Below, one piece after another: positions 16,893-24,841 of a stretch of 31,907 nt of DNA. The DNA is from Bacteroidales bacterium (GTDB taxonomy: Bacteria; Bacteroidota; Bacteroidia; Bacteroidales; UBA1715): contig JAFZTG010000102.1 in assembly GCA_017618935.1 (NCBI GenBank), positions 1 through 31,907 on the forward strand. The letters run 5' to 3'. Position numbers and translations under genes: made by a program. Within the stretch, counting starts at the first letter, position 1. Each line of letters begins with the position of its first letter. The notes under the pieces were generated by a model. That model worked only from the letters and a program-made list of their open reading frames with translations, ran no database searches and was not told the origin of the DNA.

Positions 16893-17037
16893 GTTACTTT
16901 TTCTCTTGACAGAAAAGTAACCAAAAGTTCAAGACGGATGGAGGATAAAGATTTTCTTAACGCTTCGCAGCTCAGTCGGAACGTCGTACTGACTAAACAC
17001 TATCGTTGTAAATCGAAAATCAGATTTTCAATTTGCA
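16893..17037. repeat. composite hairpin repeat, copy 2 (right flank of the ATPase island)
   Basis: It opens with a hairpin GTTACTTTT(T)CT / AGAAAAGTAAC (16893-16904 with 16911-16921, one bulged T). TTCAAGACGGA follows, then an extra segment absent from copy 1. After that come CTCAGTCGGAACGTCGTAC, then CTGACTAAACAC and TATCGTTGTAA, and a GAAAATC-A-GATTTTC palindrome ending in CAATTTGCAA. The order matches copy 1 at 12363-12491. The 16776-16892 stretch before it shows nothing recognisable. Confidence 0.75.
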
Positions 17038-17052
17038 AACGAGATTTCTAAC

Positions 17053-18291
17053 TCACATCATCATAAGCTTATAGAACTCCTCGTAATTCTTCCCTGCCTC
17101 AAAATTTTCTCTCCAGAAATGGTATGCATTTCGGCGGTATTGTTGCTGTTGAACGGAATCTAAATTCAAATAAATGCTTATTGTTTTCGCAACATCATCT
17201 GTATTGAACTCGGCAGGAACAAGAAAACCGTTTGTGTTGTTTACAGCTTCGCCAGTACCACCTACATTGGTAGCAACAACAGGAATGCCAGCCGATAATG
17301 CCTCCATAATGCTTACGGGAATTCCTTCTGACGAACTCAAATTTATGAACAAATCCACATATTGACTTGCATAAAAATCAAGAATCTCGTTATTCGGAAC
17401 AATCCCCCGAAATTCATATTTGATATTGGGCAACAGTTTTTTTGCCATAGCTTCAAGTTCCGCACGCAACGGGCCATCACCAAAGTGAATCCAGTGTAAA
17501 TTGTTGATTTCTAATTGTGAAATAACTTCTATTATTCGAGCAATCTGCTTTAAAGGAATTAGATTGCTACAAGAACATATCAAAATGCTTTTGTCTTGCT
17601 TTGTAAACAACGGCATTCGTTCATTGAATTTTCCCAACCGTGAAACAGTCACCTTATCATCAATTGATTTACTTAGATAATCTTCAAAACTCTCTTTCCC
17701 CTTTTGAGAAATAGTAAAGGTTTGAGACAAATTTCTAATCATATATTCTTTGAATGGCAAATAGGGAGGATTATGTCTGTCGGCAAAATTATCCCAACCA
17801 TGTGCCCTAGCTACGCAAGCACAACCATACTCACACCGGAGCATCGCTAGGGCTAAAGCCTTATAATCATGCCAATAGGAATAGAAAACGCAATCGCTCA
17901 CATTGAGGTGCGAGTGGTCGCAGAATTGTAGTAATTCGTTCTTTAAGTTCGTGGCCCGATGAATATCCACATACATTATCTTGAATGCGCTAATCCAATA
18001 TTTCACAGGCAGTTTGTGGATGGCAAACGCCAACTCTCGTAAAAACATTGGTTTGAACATACGGAAGAACGATTTTATCTTACCAACCTCCAATTTCTGT
18101 TTTGAAAACTGAAACACTTCGGCATTATCGGGAATATATCGGTTCAGATTCTCGTTCGATTTGGCAGATGCCGTATATAGTATCACCTTCTCAAATCGCG
18201 GGGCAATCACACGCATTTCGTCGTCAATGAAAAACTCACGCGCCGAAAGCGGATAATTGTCGCAGAGAAATATGAGGGTGTTATTTTTCAT
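17053..18291 (-). CDS. glycosyltransferase family 4 (GT-B)
   Basis: A 412-residue retaining glycosyltransferase of the GT4/Glycos_transf_1 type, expected to add a sugar from a nucleotide donor to a lipid-linked glycan at the inner membrane. The E-x7-E donor motif is Glu322...Glu330 (SEGIPVSIMEALSAG), with a preceding sugar-nucleotide region HFGDGPLR and the GGTGE loop. The ATG at 18291 was chosen; the in-frame TTG at 18300 is less likely. It overlaps the upstream SGNH gene by 11 bp, so it is the last gene of the minus-strand operon. Both ends of this gene are repeated, at about 93% identity by eye, in the deleted remnant at 20637-20939. Donor and acceptor are unknown. Confidence 0.9.
   Translation of the reverse strand: MKNNTLIFLCDNYPLSAREFFIDDEMRVIAPRFEKVILYTASAKSNENLNRYIPDNAEVFQFSKQKLEVGKIKSFFRMFKPMFLRELAFAIHKLPVKYWISAFKIMYVDIHRATNLKNELLQFCDHSHLNVSDCVFYSYWHDYKALALAMLRCEYGCACVARAHGWDNFADRHNPPYLPFKEYMIRNLSQTFTISQKGKESFEDYLSKSIDDKVTVSRLGKFNERMPLFTKQDKSILICSCSNLIPLKQIARIIEVISQLEINNLHWIHFGDGPLRAELEAMAKKLLPNIKYEFRGIVPNNEILDFYASQYVDLFINLSSSEGIPVSIMEALSAGIPVVATNVGGTGEAVNNTNGFLVPAEFNTDDVAKTISIYLNLDSVQQQQYRRNAYHFWRENFEAGKNYEEFYKLMMM
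17079..17153. repeat. direct repeat A: C-terminal end of the GT4 gene, second copy at 20708-20782
   Basis: These 75 bp, encoding the last part of the GT4 around QQQQYRRNAY, are repeated at 20708-20782 with about five mismatches by eye. Similarity stops sharply on both sides. Confidence 0.85.
18158..18288. repeat. direct repeat B: N-terminal end of the GT4 gene, second copy at 20788-20918
   Basis: About 120 of these 131 bp match 20788-20918, in the same orientation. They encode the N-terminus (FLCDNYPLSAREFFIDDEMR). In the intact gene repeats A and B are 1004 bp apart; in the remnant they are 5 bp apart. Confidence 0.85.
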
Positions 18292-19165
18292 ATGAGTCAA
18301 ATTTATTTTTTAATAAAACAGAATCGTTAAACATCTTAGAGAATGCATTGGCACCAAAAATATTCAGGTGCTGAAAATCAGAAAATAAAGACATGTCACT
18401 ATATAGTGTATCAAAATCATAATAGGGAATTTCGGGATAATCTTTTTCTATTATTGATTTATATTGTTTTTCATTATAATGTCCTTTATACGTGCTCATT
18501 TGGGGAGATCTGAGGAACGCGATTCGCACATTTCTTTTCTTACAAGCATCAACTATTTGCTTTAGGAACTCATAGTTTCCTGCATAAAAATCGACATTGC
18601 CTTCGGACTGTTCGTATTTTTCATTCATAGAATTATTCCCAGCTTTAAAACCACCATATTGATACGCATATTCATAATTTTGGTCTAAAATTATCAAAAT
18701 CATATTCTTTATAACAATTGGCAAAGATGCCAAATATGATTTCGGAGCATTACACAATAATGACAAATGATTTTTTAGCGATATAAATGGGAAAAAGGTT
18801 GCATAATGATACTGGAGGTAACTCTCTGAATATAGCCATACTTTCATTACATCCATAAATTGATTATTGGTTAGTTCAACAAACACTGTTTGCACATTAG
18901 GATTCTGTTTTATTATATTTTCAACCTTACACAAGGTGTACAAATAGGCCTCTCCCGAACGTGAGAAATTTTCACAATTAACTAATAACGAATCATTGAG
19001 TGAACATTCCGAATGAGAATGACCAACAATAACCGAAGTAGTATTTTCTTGTATTGCAAACGAAGCATTCTTTCTAATTATGCAACTTGGAACGACGCAT
19101 AAAAGAGTTAGCAACAGAAGGCATATCAAAACAAAGAAAATAATATTCCGTATTAACAATTTCAT
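18281..19165 (-). CDS. SGNH/DltD-like O-acyltransferase partner of the MBOAT protein
   Basis: A 294-residue protein with one N-terminal hydrophobic segment (about 8-25) and the rest expected in the periplasm. The SGNH-type serine motif is V-G-H-S50-H-S, and the C-terminal D263-F-Q-H266 (SDFQHLNIFG) supplies the Asp-His pair of this hydrolase fold. Proteins of this form work with MBOAT acyltransferases in polysaccharide O-acylation (AlgJ/AlgX and DltD are the known models). The MBOAT hands the acyl group across the membrane and the SGNH protein places it on the glycan. The gene starts 3 bp after the MBOAT stop and overlaps the following GT4. Family assignment is by motif and context; overall sequence is divergent. 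Confidence 0.75.
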   Translation of the reverse strand: MKLLIRNIIFFVLICLLLLTLLCVVPSCIIRKNASFAIQENTTSVIVGHSHSECSLNDSLLVNCENFSRSGEAYLYTLCKVENIIKQNPNVQTVFVELTNNQFMDVMKVWLYSESYLQYHYATFFPFISLKNHLSLLCNAPKSYLASLPIVIKNMILIILDQNYEYAYQYGGFKAGNNSMNEKYEQSEGNVDFYAGNYEFLKQIVDACKKRNVRIAFLRSPQMSTYKGHYNEKQYKSIIEKDYPEIPYYDFDTLYSDMSLFSDFQHLNIFGANAFSKMFNDSVLLKNKFDSYEK

Positions 19166-19168
19166 ATA

Positions 19169-20647
19169 TTAGAACTGAAAATAAACAAATGGCTGAGGCG
19201 TCCCCATACTAAAGAAAATAAAAATAACAACACTCACATAGAGTCCCCATCGAAAAATCTTAAAACGACAAAATCGTTCTAATGATTCCAATGGATGTTT
19301 TTTCTCTCTTGTAAACCATTCAATTAATATAAATACCAATAATATAACTATACGCATATACATTTTCCTATCAAGTTCAAAAGCGGAAAAAACGCTAAAA
19401 CTAAATATCTTACTAAAAATAACTACAACATCAGATATGTTTTTCACTCTAAAAATCACCCAACCAATCACAACAATCCCAAATGTCAACAATATCTGCA
19501 GGAATTCTTTAAGACTTGGGAGAACACGTCCTTCTGCCACGATATTGGTATTCTTCCGATTTTTTCCTAACAAAATCAATGGTAAAAATAAAAAAGCATG
19601 ATATACACCCCAGACAATGAAAGTCCAATTTGCACCATGCCAGAATCCGCTAACAAGAAATATAACAAATGTATTTCTCACAATTTTCAACCTTGAACAG
19701 CGACTCCCTCCCAATGGGATATAAACATAATCTCGAAACCATGTAGTAAGAGATATGTGCCATCGACGCCAAAACTCGGCAATGTCACGACTGAAATAAG
19801 GTGTTTTGAAATTTTGCATCAGTCTAATGCCAAACAATCTAGCCGTACCTATGGCTATATCAGAATAGCCAGAAAAATCTCCATATATTTGAAATGCGAA
19901 AAATAACGCCCCAAGCAACAACGCACCACCAGATTGATCTTGATATGTATCAAAAATCTGATTCACAACTATGGCACAATTATCTGCCACGACAACCTTT
20001 TTAAATAGCCCCCACAATATTTGCCGACAGCCATCTACAGCTTTCCCATAATCAAACTCCCGTTTTTTGAGAAACTGGGGCAGAAGGTTTGTTGCCCGTT
20101 CAATAGGTCCCGCAACTAATTGTGGGAAAAAAGAAAGAAAAGCGAAAAAAGCGAAAATGTCCTTAGTCGGTTCTATCTTATGCCTATAAACATCAATTGA
20201 GTAACTTAATGCCTGAAATGTATAGAAACTAATACCTACAGGAAGTATCACCTTGAGCAACAACCCGTCGGCAGAAAAGTTGAAAAGTTTTGCAAATTCA
20301 GTCACAAAAAAGTCGTAATACTTAAATGTAGCCAGAATGGCAAGATTCAGTACAATATTTATGGTAGTAATAATCTTTCTCTGTTTTGTTTGCTTTGGAC
20401 TATCGGTTGTCTGCCCCACTTTGAGCATCAACACACCGCTTCCCCACGAACATAGCGACGTTATGGCAATCAAAATCAGAAATCTCCAATCCCACCAACC
20501 ATAAAACACATAACTTACAACTACAACAAAAGCGTTTTGTAATAACAATTGGTGCTTCGACTTGCTCAGAAACCAGTCGAACACAAACCAATAGAACAGA
20601 AATACTATCGGTAAGAACAGTAAGAATTCTATAGAATTAAATAACAT
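19169..20647 (-). CDS. MBOAT family O-acyltransferase (AlgI-like)
   Basis: A 492-residue polytopic membrane protein with about ten hydrophobic segments. The MBOAT hallmark RRWHISLTTWFRDYVYIPLGG precedes the invariant histidine His337 in SGFWHGANWTF. AlgI-type members take acyl groups, usually acetyl from acetyl-CoA, and move them across the inner membrane for O-acylation of exported polysaccharides. Substrate here is inferred from the neighbouring glycosyltransferases. It begins inside the 3' end of the GT4 remnant (11-bp overlap), is followed after 3 bp by its SGNH-like partner, and sits in a minus-strand operon. Length is normal for AlgI. Confidence 0.93.
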   Translation of the reverse strand: MLFNSIEFLLFLPIVFLFYWFVFDWFLSKSKHQLLLQNAFVVVVSYVFYGWWDWRFLILIAITSLCSWGSGVLMLKVGQTTDSPKQTKQRKIITTINIVLNLAILATFKYYDFFVTEFAKLFNFSADGLLLKVILPVGISFYTFQALSYSIDVYRHKIEPTKDIFAFFAFLSFFPQLVAGPIERATNLLPQFLKKREFDYGKAVDGCRQILWGLFKKVVVADNCAIVVNQIFDTYQDQSGGALLLGALFFAFQIYGDFSGYSDIAIGTARLFGIRLMQNFKTPYFSRDIAEFWRRWHISLTTWFRDYVYIPLGGSRCSRLKIVRNTFVIFLVSGFWHGANWTFIVWGVYHAFLFLPLILLGKNRKNTNIVAEGRVLPSLKEFLQILLTFGIVVIGWVIFRVKNISDVVVIFSKIFSFSVFSAFELDRKMYMRIVILLVFILIEWFTREKKHPLESLERFCRFKIFRWGLYVSVVIFIFFSMGTPQPFVYFQF

Positions 20648-20939
20648 TTTTATAACTCGTATTGTTAGTATTATTTATATCACAAGATACCATTAAACAT
20701 GAAAGCACCTCGTAATTCTTCCCTGCCTCAAGATTTTCTTTCCAGAAATCATATGCATTTCGGCGATATTGTTGCTGTTGAATGTCTGATTTGGCAGATG
20801 CCGTATATAGTATCACCTTATCAAACCGCGGGGCAATCACACGCATTTCGTCATCGATGAAAAACTCACCAGCCGAAAGCGGATAATTGTCGCAGAGAAG
20901 TATGAGAGTTTTTTTGTATGTGAGGGAACGGGAACGCAT
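20637..20939 (-). pseudogene. in-frame deletion remnant of the downstream GT4 gene
   Basis: This 100-codon frame joins both ends of the GT4 at 17053-18291. Residues about 10-51 (LILLCDNYPLSAGEFFIDDE through TASAKS) match the GT4 N-terminus, and residues about 53-77 (IQQQQYRRNAYDFWKENLEA, then GKNYE) match its C-terminus. Everything between, including the E-x7-E motif, is gone. The missing 1004 bp are replaced by 5 bp (20783-20787), a net loss of 999 bp, so the frame is preserved. Residues 78-100 have no counterpart. It cannot be a working glycosyltransferase. It starts 2 bp after the AbiEii stop and its last 11 bp overlap the MBOAT start, so it may survive as a translational bridge. I cannot tell whether the peptide is made. 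Confidence 0.85.
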
Positions 20940-20941
20940 TT

Positions 20942-21724
20942 TTACATCTCATTAATGATTTTTTCAAAAGATAATATTTGTTCGCTTTTGCGAGTATCAA
21001 AAAGCAAGTGTTCAAAATCGCGACGTTTTTCGTTAAGATTCACGTTTTGTATCATTTCTTGCAACTTCTCTTTCAATTGCGCCTCGTTTTCTATACCAGA
21101 ACGTTGTTTCAAAAAAGTATAATTTGGCTTTGTACGAGACAATAGAAACATTACATCGTAGAAATCCCGCCCTTTATGCCGTGCCAGCAATGCCGAAATC
21201 TTCATTGCCAACAGCACGTCCATAGGCGGTATTGCAACGGGAAACATAAAGGCGTTACGCTGTATGGTTGCCATTTCGCGTTTATAGTCAATACCTTGAT
21301 TTTGTACTTCAATCTTCATCAAAAACCGTTCTTCTCGATGACCTGTTAATTGCAAATCGAATAGTAATTCAGGGAAATAGACATTACTGCGATATGCGGT
21401 CAAACGGACATTGTCTTTTGAACGCAATTCGGCTTGCAATCCTTGTTGCCGCAGATAGACTATCAGTTTGTCGGTCATTTGCCTAAAATCTTCCTCGTTC
21501 AAATCCTTGCAATCAAAATCCAAATTTTCGGAAAATCGGTCAATGCCAAACACCAAACGCAGGCAAGTGCCGCCGATAAACACAAGTTTTTTTGCGTACT
21601 CGGAACGCATTATCCATTCCAGTGCAAGCAGTTCCACATATTCTTTGAGTATATGTTTCTGAAACGTGGCGTTTTCAGCTATGTGCGGCGGATAAAACCC
21701 GCGTATGTATGTCATATCTATCAT
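20942..21724 (-). CDS. abiEii: AbiEii-type nucleotidyltransferase toxin
   Basis: A 260-residue cytosolic protein of the AbiEii/AbiGii family, the toxin of type IV toxin-antitoxin and abortive-infection systems. The DNA polymerase-beta-like nucleotidyltransferase core is visible as G51-G52-T53...S65-E-N-L-D69-F-D71, with a later KIEVQ (third acidic residue) and the family's MKISALLARHKGRDFYD near residues 173-190. In characterised members the enzyme adds nucleotides to RNA such as tRNA acceptor ends; activity here is inferred. Its ATG overlaps the antitoxin stop as ATGA, so the pair is translationally coupled. The usual SEDxDF reads SENLDF here. The pair is embedded in the glycan operon. Confidence 0.9.
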   Translation of the reverse strand: MIDMTYIRGFYPPHIAENATFQKHILKEYVELLALEWIMRSEYAKKLVFIGGTCLRLVFGIDRFSENLDFDCKDLNEEDFRQMTDKLIVYLRQQGLQAELRSKDNVRLTAYRSNVYFPELLFDLQLTGHREERFLMKIEVQNQGIDYKREMATIQRNAFMFPVAIPPMDVLLAMKISALLARHKGRDFYDVMFLLSRTKPNYTFLKQRSGIENEAQLKEKLQEMIQNVNLNEKRRDFEHLLFDTRKSEQILSFEKIINEM

Positions 21725-22338
21725 AAACCGTATGCTTTATATAAAAGTTGCAACCTATTTGTTACTGCGTGACTATCAATACGTTTGCCATAATCTTCCA
21801 ATCGATTTTTATCTAATTCGTCTTGTAGCCAATCCTCGTCCAGTCGCAATTCCCTCAATTCGTCAGCTGTGTTGTATTGCGGATAGAGGTACAGCAGGTC
21901 AATCAAGGCTTTTTCGGGTGTGGCCATCATATATTGTTTCCCATCGCGCATCGTCTTTGGCTCAAAGCCCCAATATAAATGAGGTTGAATTGTCTGATAA
22001 CTATATTGTCCGAAGTTGTTTTCGTAACGACAGGTTTTGCGCGTTGTGACACTGGTTATTTCCATCACCGCCTCGGGTATTATGCCGTAGAACGACAACG
22101 CTGTGTGCAGACTGATATATGAGGGATTGCATAGTTTGCCGGCAAAATAGCGAGCATAATCAGGTTCGTGAATTAAATCGCCAAAGGCGTACCAACCCTT
22201 TCGCAACAATGTGATATAACCGTTTTTCTGCCATTGGTGCAGGTTCGACCTGTTGAATTCAGGGTATATAGCCTTCACTTGCTCTATCGAAAAGCAAGCA
22301 AACTTATGCCATTGTGAATAGAATTGCGTGTATGTCAT
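21721..22338 (-). CDS. abiEi: AbiEi-type antitoxin
   Basis: A 205-residue protein preceding the AbiEii toxin, as in type IV systems. Residues about 12-60 form a winged-helix-like DNA-binding region (FSIEQVKAIYPEFNRSNLHQ and LLRKGWYAFGDL). The body contains the AbiEi-like SYISLHTALSFYGIIPEAV and ATPEKALIDLLYL motifs. Antitoxins of this family neutralise the toxin without direct binding and repress their own promoter through inverted repeats. The ATG at 22338 gives the full winged-helix domain. A promoter lies 26 bp upstream and inverted repeats about 140-200 bp upstream. It is shorter than many AbiEi proteins. Confidence 0.85.
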   Translation of the reverse strand: MTYTQFYSQWHKFACFSIEQVKAIYPEFNRSNLHQWQKNGYITLLRKGWYAFGDLIHEPDYARYFAGKLCNPSYISLHTALSFYGIIPEAVMEITSVTTRKTCRYENNFGQYSYQTIQPHLYWGFEPKTMRDGKQYMMATPEKALIDLLYLYPQYNTADELRELRLDEDWLQDELDKNRLEDYGKRIDSHAVTNRLQLLYKAYGL

Positions 22339-22363
22339 TCTTTGTTTTATTCCACAAACGTTG

Positions 22364-22396
22364 CAAAATTACAACTTTTATGAAATACATTTACAA
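22364..22396 (-). promoter_or_regulatory. probable abiE promoter
   Basis: On the minus strand TTG (22394-22396), a 22-bp spacer and TAATTTTG (22364-22371), 25 bp upstream of the abiEi ATG. The -7 box is exact and the spacer is at the long end of the normal range. Confidence 0.55.
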
Positions 22397-22478
22397 CGAA
22401 CCGTCAAATTCTTACATAAATTGTTTGAAACAATATGGTTTGCAAAGACACGTTTTTTATTGAAAATCAAACATAAAA

Positions 22479-22537
22479 GGTATGTGTTTTGCCAAATACA
22501 TACCCTTGAATGGCGTATTTGTTGCCAAATACATACC
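22479..22537. repeat. paired inverted repeats with a 33-bp direct repeat, between GT4 and abiE
   Basis: A 16-bp sequence, TTGCCAAATACATACC, occurs at 22489-22504 and again, identical, at 22522-22537. Each copy is the right half of an inverted repeat. The first is GGTATGT...ACATACC over 22479-22504; the second is GTATTTG-TTGC-CAAATAC over 22515-22532. They lie just after the GT4 stop and upstream of the abiE promoter. They could be AbiEi operator sites, or one of them a weak terminator, since TTTT follows on the minus strand. Confidence 0.65.
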
Positions 22538-23655
22538 TATACACATTTGTAAAGTTCTAAGAGTCTGTCAACGTATGGTTTAATGTCGTACTGTTTGGCA
22601 AATTCCTGCGCAAAAACCGACATCTCGCAGTATTTCTGTTTATCGTTCCATATTTCAAGAATGCGGTCTGCAAACTGCTCAGCATCTTGCTCATAAACCA
22701 TATAGCCGTTTTTCCCCTGTGCAATCAAATCTCGGTTTCCGCGACCATCGAGCGTAACAACGGGAAGACCAGCAGCCATGGCTTCTATTAAAGTCAACCC
22801 CAGCGCTTCTGAAAAAGAGGAATGAATATAAACATCCGATTTATGCAAATATTCCTCAACCGCATCAACACTGCCATGCATAATAACCTGCGACGGCATA
22901 TTGTTTTCTGAGACAGCAAAAGACACATCATTATAACACACTCCCGCCCCCAACAAATCCATTTCAAAATCAACATTCCGATTTCGTAATACTTTTGCTA
23001 CCTCAACCAAAAATTTCTGATTTTTATTAGCCGTAAAAGAACCGACATTTATTAGTTTCAGTTTTGTATGCTCGCCTCGTGGTTCACAATTATAAAACTT
23101 TTCATAATCAATGGCATTTGGCAAAAGTTCAACAAGATATGATTGTGTATTACGAAAATAGGATTCTGTGTCATGGGATATTGCCACAAACGTAGTTCCA
23201 CCGTTTGCCTTGTATCGAGAAAGCAAATATCGTTTTTCGTAGTAATTGGTCAGTAACTCTTTACAGAACAGCATTTTAATACTGAAATTGCGGAATTGCT
23301 TCATATTGTCGTGACAATGCGAAAACCACCTTGCTTTTGGATAGTAACACGAACGGGAAACTATCTCCGCTTCAAATAAATGTGTATGAATCACATCGGG
23401 GGCAAAATCCTCGATTGCTTTTTGCAAGGCAGCAACGTTCAGAACATTTTTATGCGTTACTGACAACTGAACAGTTGCGGGAATAACTTGCCAATCAATA
23501 TTTTGTGTGAGAGTTGGATATGCATTATCATCAGAGAAAGTTATCAAACGTACTTGCACACCTTCGCGATTCTGCAACTGGTTGCAGATATCAAGGCAGA
23601 GCCGTTCGGCTCCGCCTTTGCGCAATCGAGGGATTATGTGTAGGATTCGGAGCAT
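22537..23655 (-). CDS. glycosyltransferase family 4 (GT-B)
   Basis: A 372-residue GT4 enzyme beginning MLRILHIIPRLRKGGAERLC, where the GGAE loop is typical of the N-terminal acceptor domain. The E-x7-E donor motif is Glu283...Glu291 (SEALGLTLIEAMAAG), and the DVIHTHLFEAE acceptor-site histidines are present. It should transfer a sugar from a nucleotide donor to a growing lipid-linked glycan at the cytoplasmic face of the inner membrane. It starts 13 bp after the ATP-grasp gene, so it is the last gene of the module running from 25725. It shares no close similarity with the GT4 at 17053-18291. Sugar specificity cannot be read. Confidence 0.92.
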   Translation of the reverse strand: MLRILHIIPRLRKGGAERLCLDICNQLQNREGVQVRLITFSDDNAYPTLTQNIDWQVIPATVQLSVTHKNVLNVAALQKAIEDFAPDVIHTHLFEAEIVSRSCYYPKARWFSHCHDNMKQFRNFSIKMLFCKELLTNYYEKRYLLSRYKANGGTTFVAISHDTESYFRNTQSYLVELLPNAIDYEKFYNCEPRGEHTKLKLINVGSFTANKNQKFLVEVAKVLRNRNVDFEMDLLGAGVCYNDVSFAVSENNMPSQVIMHGSVDAVEEYLHKSDVYIHSSFSEALGLTLIEAMAAGLPVVTLDGRGNRDLIAQGKNGYMVYEQDAEQFADRILEIWNDKQKYCEMSVFAQEFAKQYDIKPYVDRLLELYKCV

Positions 23656-23668
23656 TTCCTTAAAACTT

Positions 23669-24841
23669 TTAATATGTATTCCTCGCTACAATATGTTTAA
23701 ACTTATATTTAAGAATATCTAAACAAACTTTCGACCAATACTTTATTGCAGGCTTTTTATCTTTCTTATTGTATATATACAGTACATCTGCATGCGTCAT
23801 TTCCCTTATCCAACTTTTTATAGACATTTTCTTTGTTGCAACAACCTGCCCATAATCACCTGGTTCATCCATTGCAGTAAAATAGCTTTTCAAATGATAC
23901 AATGAATCATCAATATTCCCCGTTAAAGTCGCATATGCCCACGCTATTGGGTAATTGACTCCACCATATGTTAACGCATAGTTCCAATAAGAGAAACGGA
24001 AATTTACCTCCAAGAAACAAAGATTATCATTTTCATCTATCAAAAATTCAATTTCAAAGCAACCCGAATATTTACACAACTGCATAAGGTTTTGAATTTT
24101 CTTTTCCAACTCGGAATCTTCAAATGGTTTAAAGTACATATAACTACCATATGCCGATTCTGGCGTTCTAAAATAGGATAATTGATATGGCATATACACA
24201 TGCTCTCCTCCATTTATAGAGAACCCCATTATAGCCAATTCATTCTTTTTCTTTATATACTCCTGTACAAGCAAGCGAGGACTTTTTATTTTTGTATATG
24301 CTTGTTGTAATTCATCTTCTGAATTACACACATACACGTCGTTCTTCCATGCACCCATAATAGACATAAGAGTCTTTGTAATGACAGGATAAGTTAATGT
24401 TTTAGGAAGATCGCCTGTTTCTACGATCTCCTTTCGAGGAATATTTAATCCACAAGATTTAGCCATCTCGCAAATTGTATTCTTATCCATCATTGAGTTT
24501 ATACTTCCGCGCTCTCCTGCCTGAAAGAAATAAAATTTTCCTTGCAGCTCATCATAACGAGCATCTAAAATACTTTCTATGAAATCATCACAAGTGTATA
24601 CAAATGGCAGACTGTCTTCATTGCCATATTGAGATATAAGTAGGTTCGTCCCTTCTTCATAACTATATACAATATGTTTAACCTTACAGTATTTGCTGTT
24701 TAATAGATATGGAAATCTTTTCTCTTGAAGATAAATTATAATTGGCAGTATTCCATATTCTGCCAAAGAACGAACAACGCCCAAGGCATTACCATTATCA
24801 CCAGTTATAACTATATGTTTATGCCTTAGTACTTCTTCCAT
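23669..24841 (-). CDS. ATP-grasp family ligase
   Basis: About 390 residues with a carbamoyl-phosphate-synthase-like ATP-grasp layout. An N-terminal Rossmann-type region (HIVITGDNGNALGVVRSLAE) is followed by the central domain with the nucleotide-binding lysine segment (VITKTL, LLVQEYIKKKNELAIMG) and the metal-binding FLEVNFRFSYWN (Glu and Asn ligands, then Arg). Such enzymes join a carboxylate, activated as acyl-phosphate, to an amine or similar nucleophile. In a glycan locus the likely role is adding an amino acid or carboxylate to a sugar, but this is inference. The ATG at 24841 was chosen; the ATG at 24871 would lengthen the overlap with the preceding gene to 46 bp, against 16 bp. Confidence 0.8.
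   Translation of the reverse strand: MEEVLRHKHIVITGDNGNALGVVRSLAEYGILPIIIYLQEKRFPYLLNSKYCKVKHIVYSYEEGTNLLISQYGNEDSLPFVYTCDDFIESILDARYDELQGKFYFFQAGERGSINSMMDKNTICEMAKSCGLNIPRKEIVETGDLPKTLTYPVITKTLMSIMGAWKNDVYVCNSEDELQQAYTKIKSPRLLVQEYIKKKNELAIMGFSINGGEHVYMPYQLSYFRTPESAYGSYMYFKPFEDSELEKKIQNLMQLCKYSGCFEIEFLIDENDNLCFLEVNFRFSYWNYALTYGGVNYPIAWAYATLTGNIDDSLYHLKSYFTAMDEPGDYGQVVATKKMSIKSWIREMTHADVLYIYNKKDKKPAIKYWSKVCLDILKYKFKHIVARNTY

Noticed and set aside
12300..17050. tRNA or attachment-site duplication at the island edges
   Set aside because: I found no cloverleaf or tRNA 3' end; the flanking similarity is the composite repeat only.
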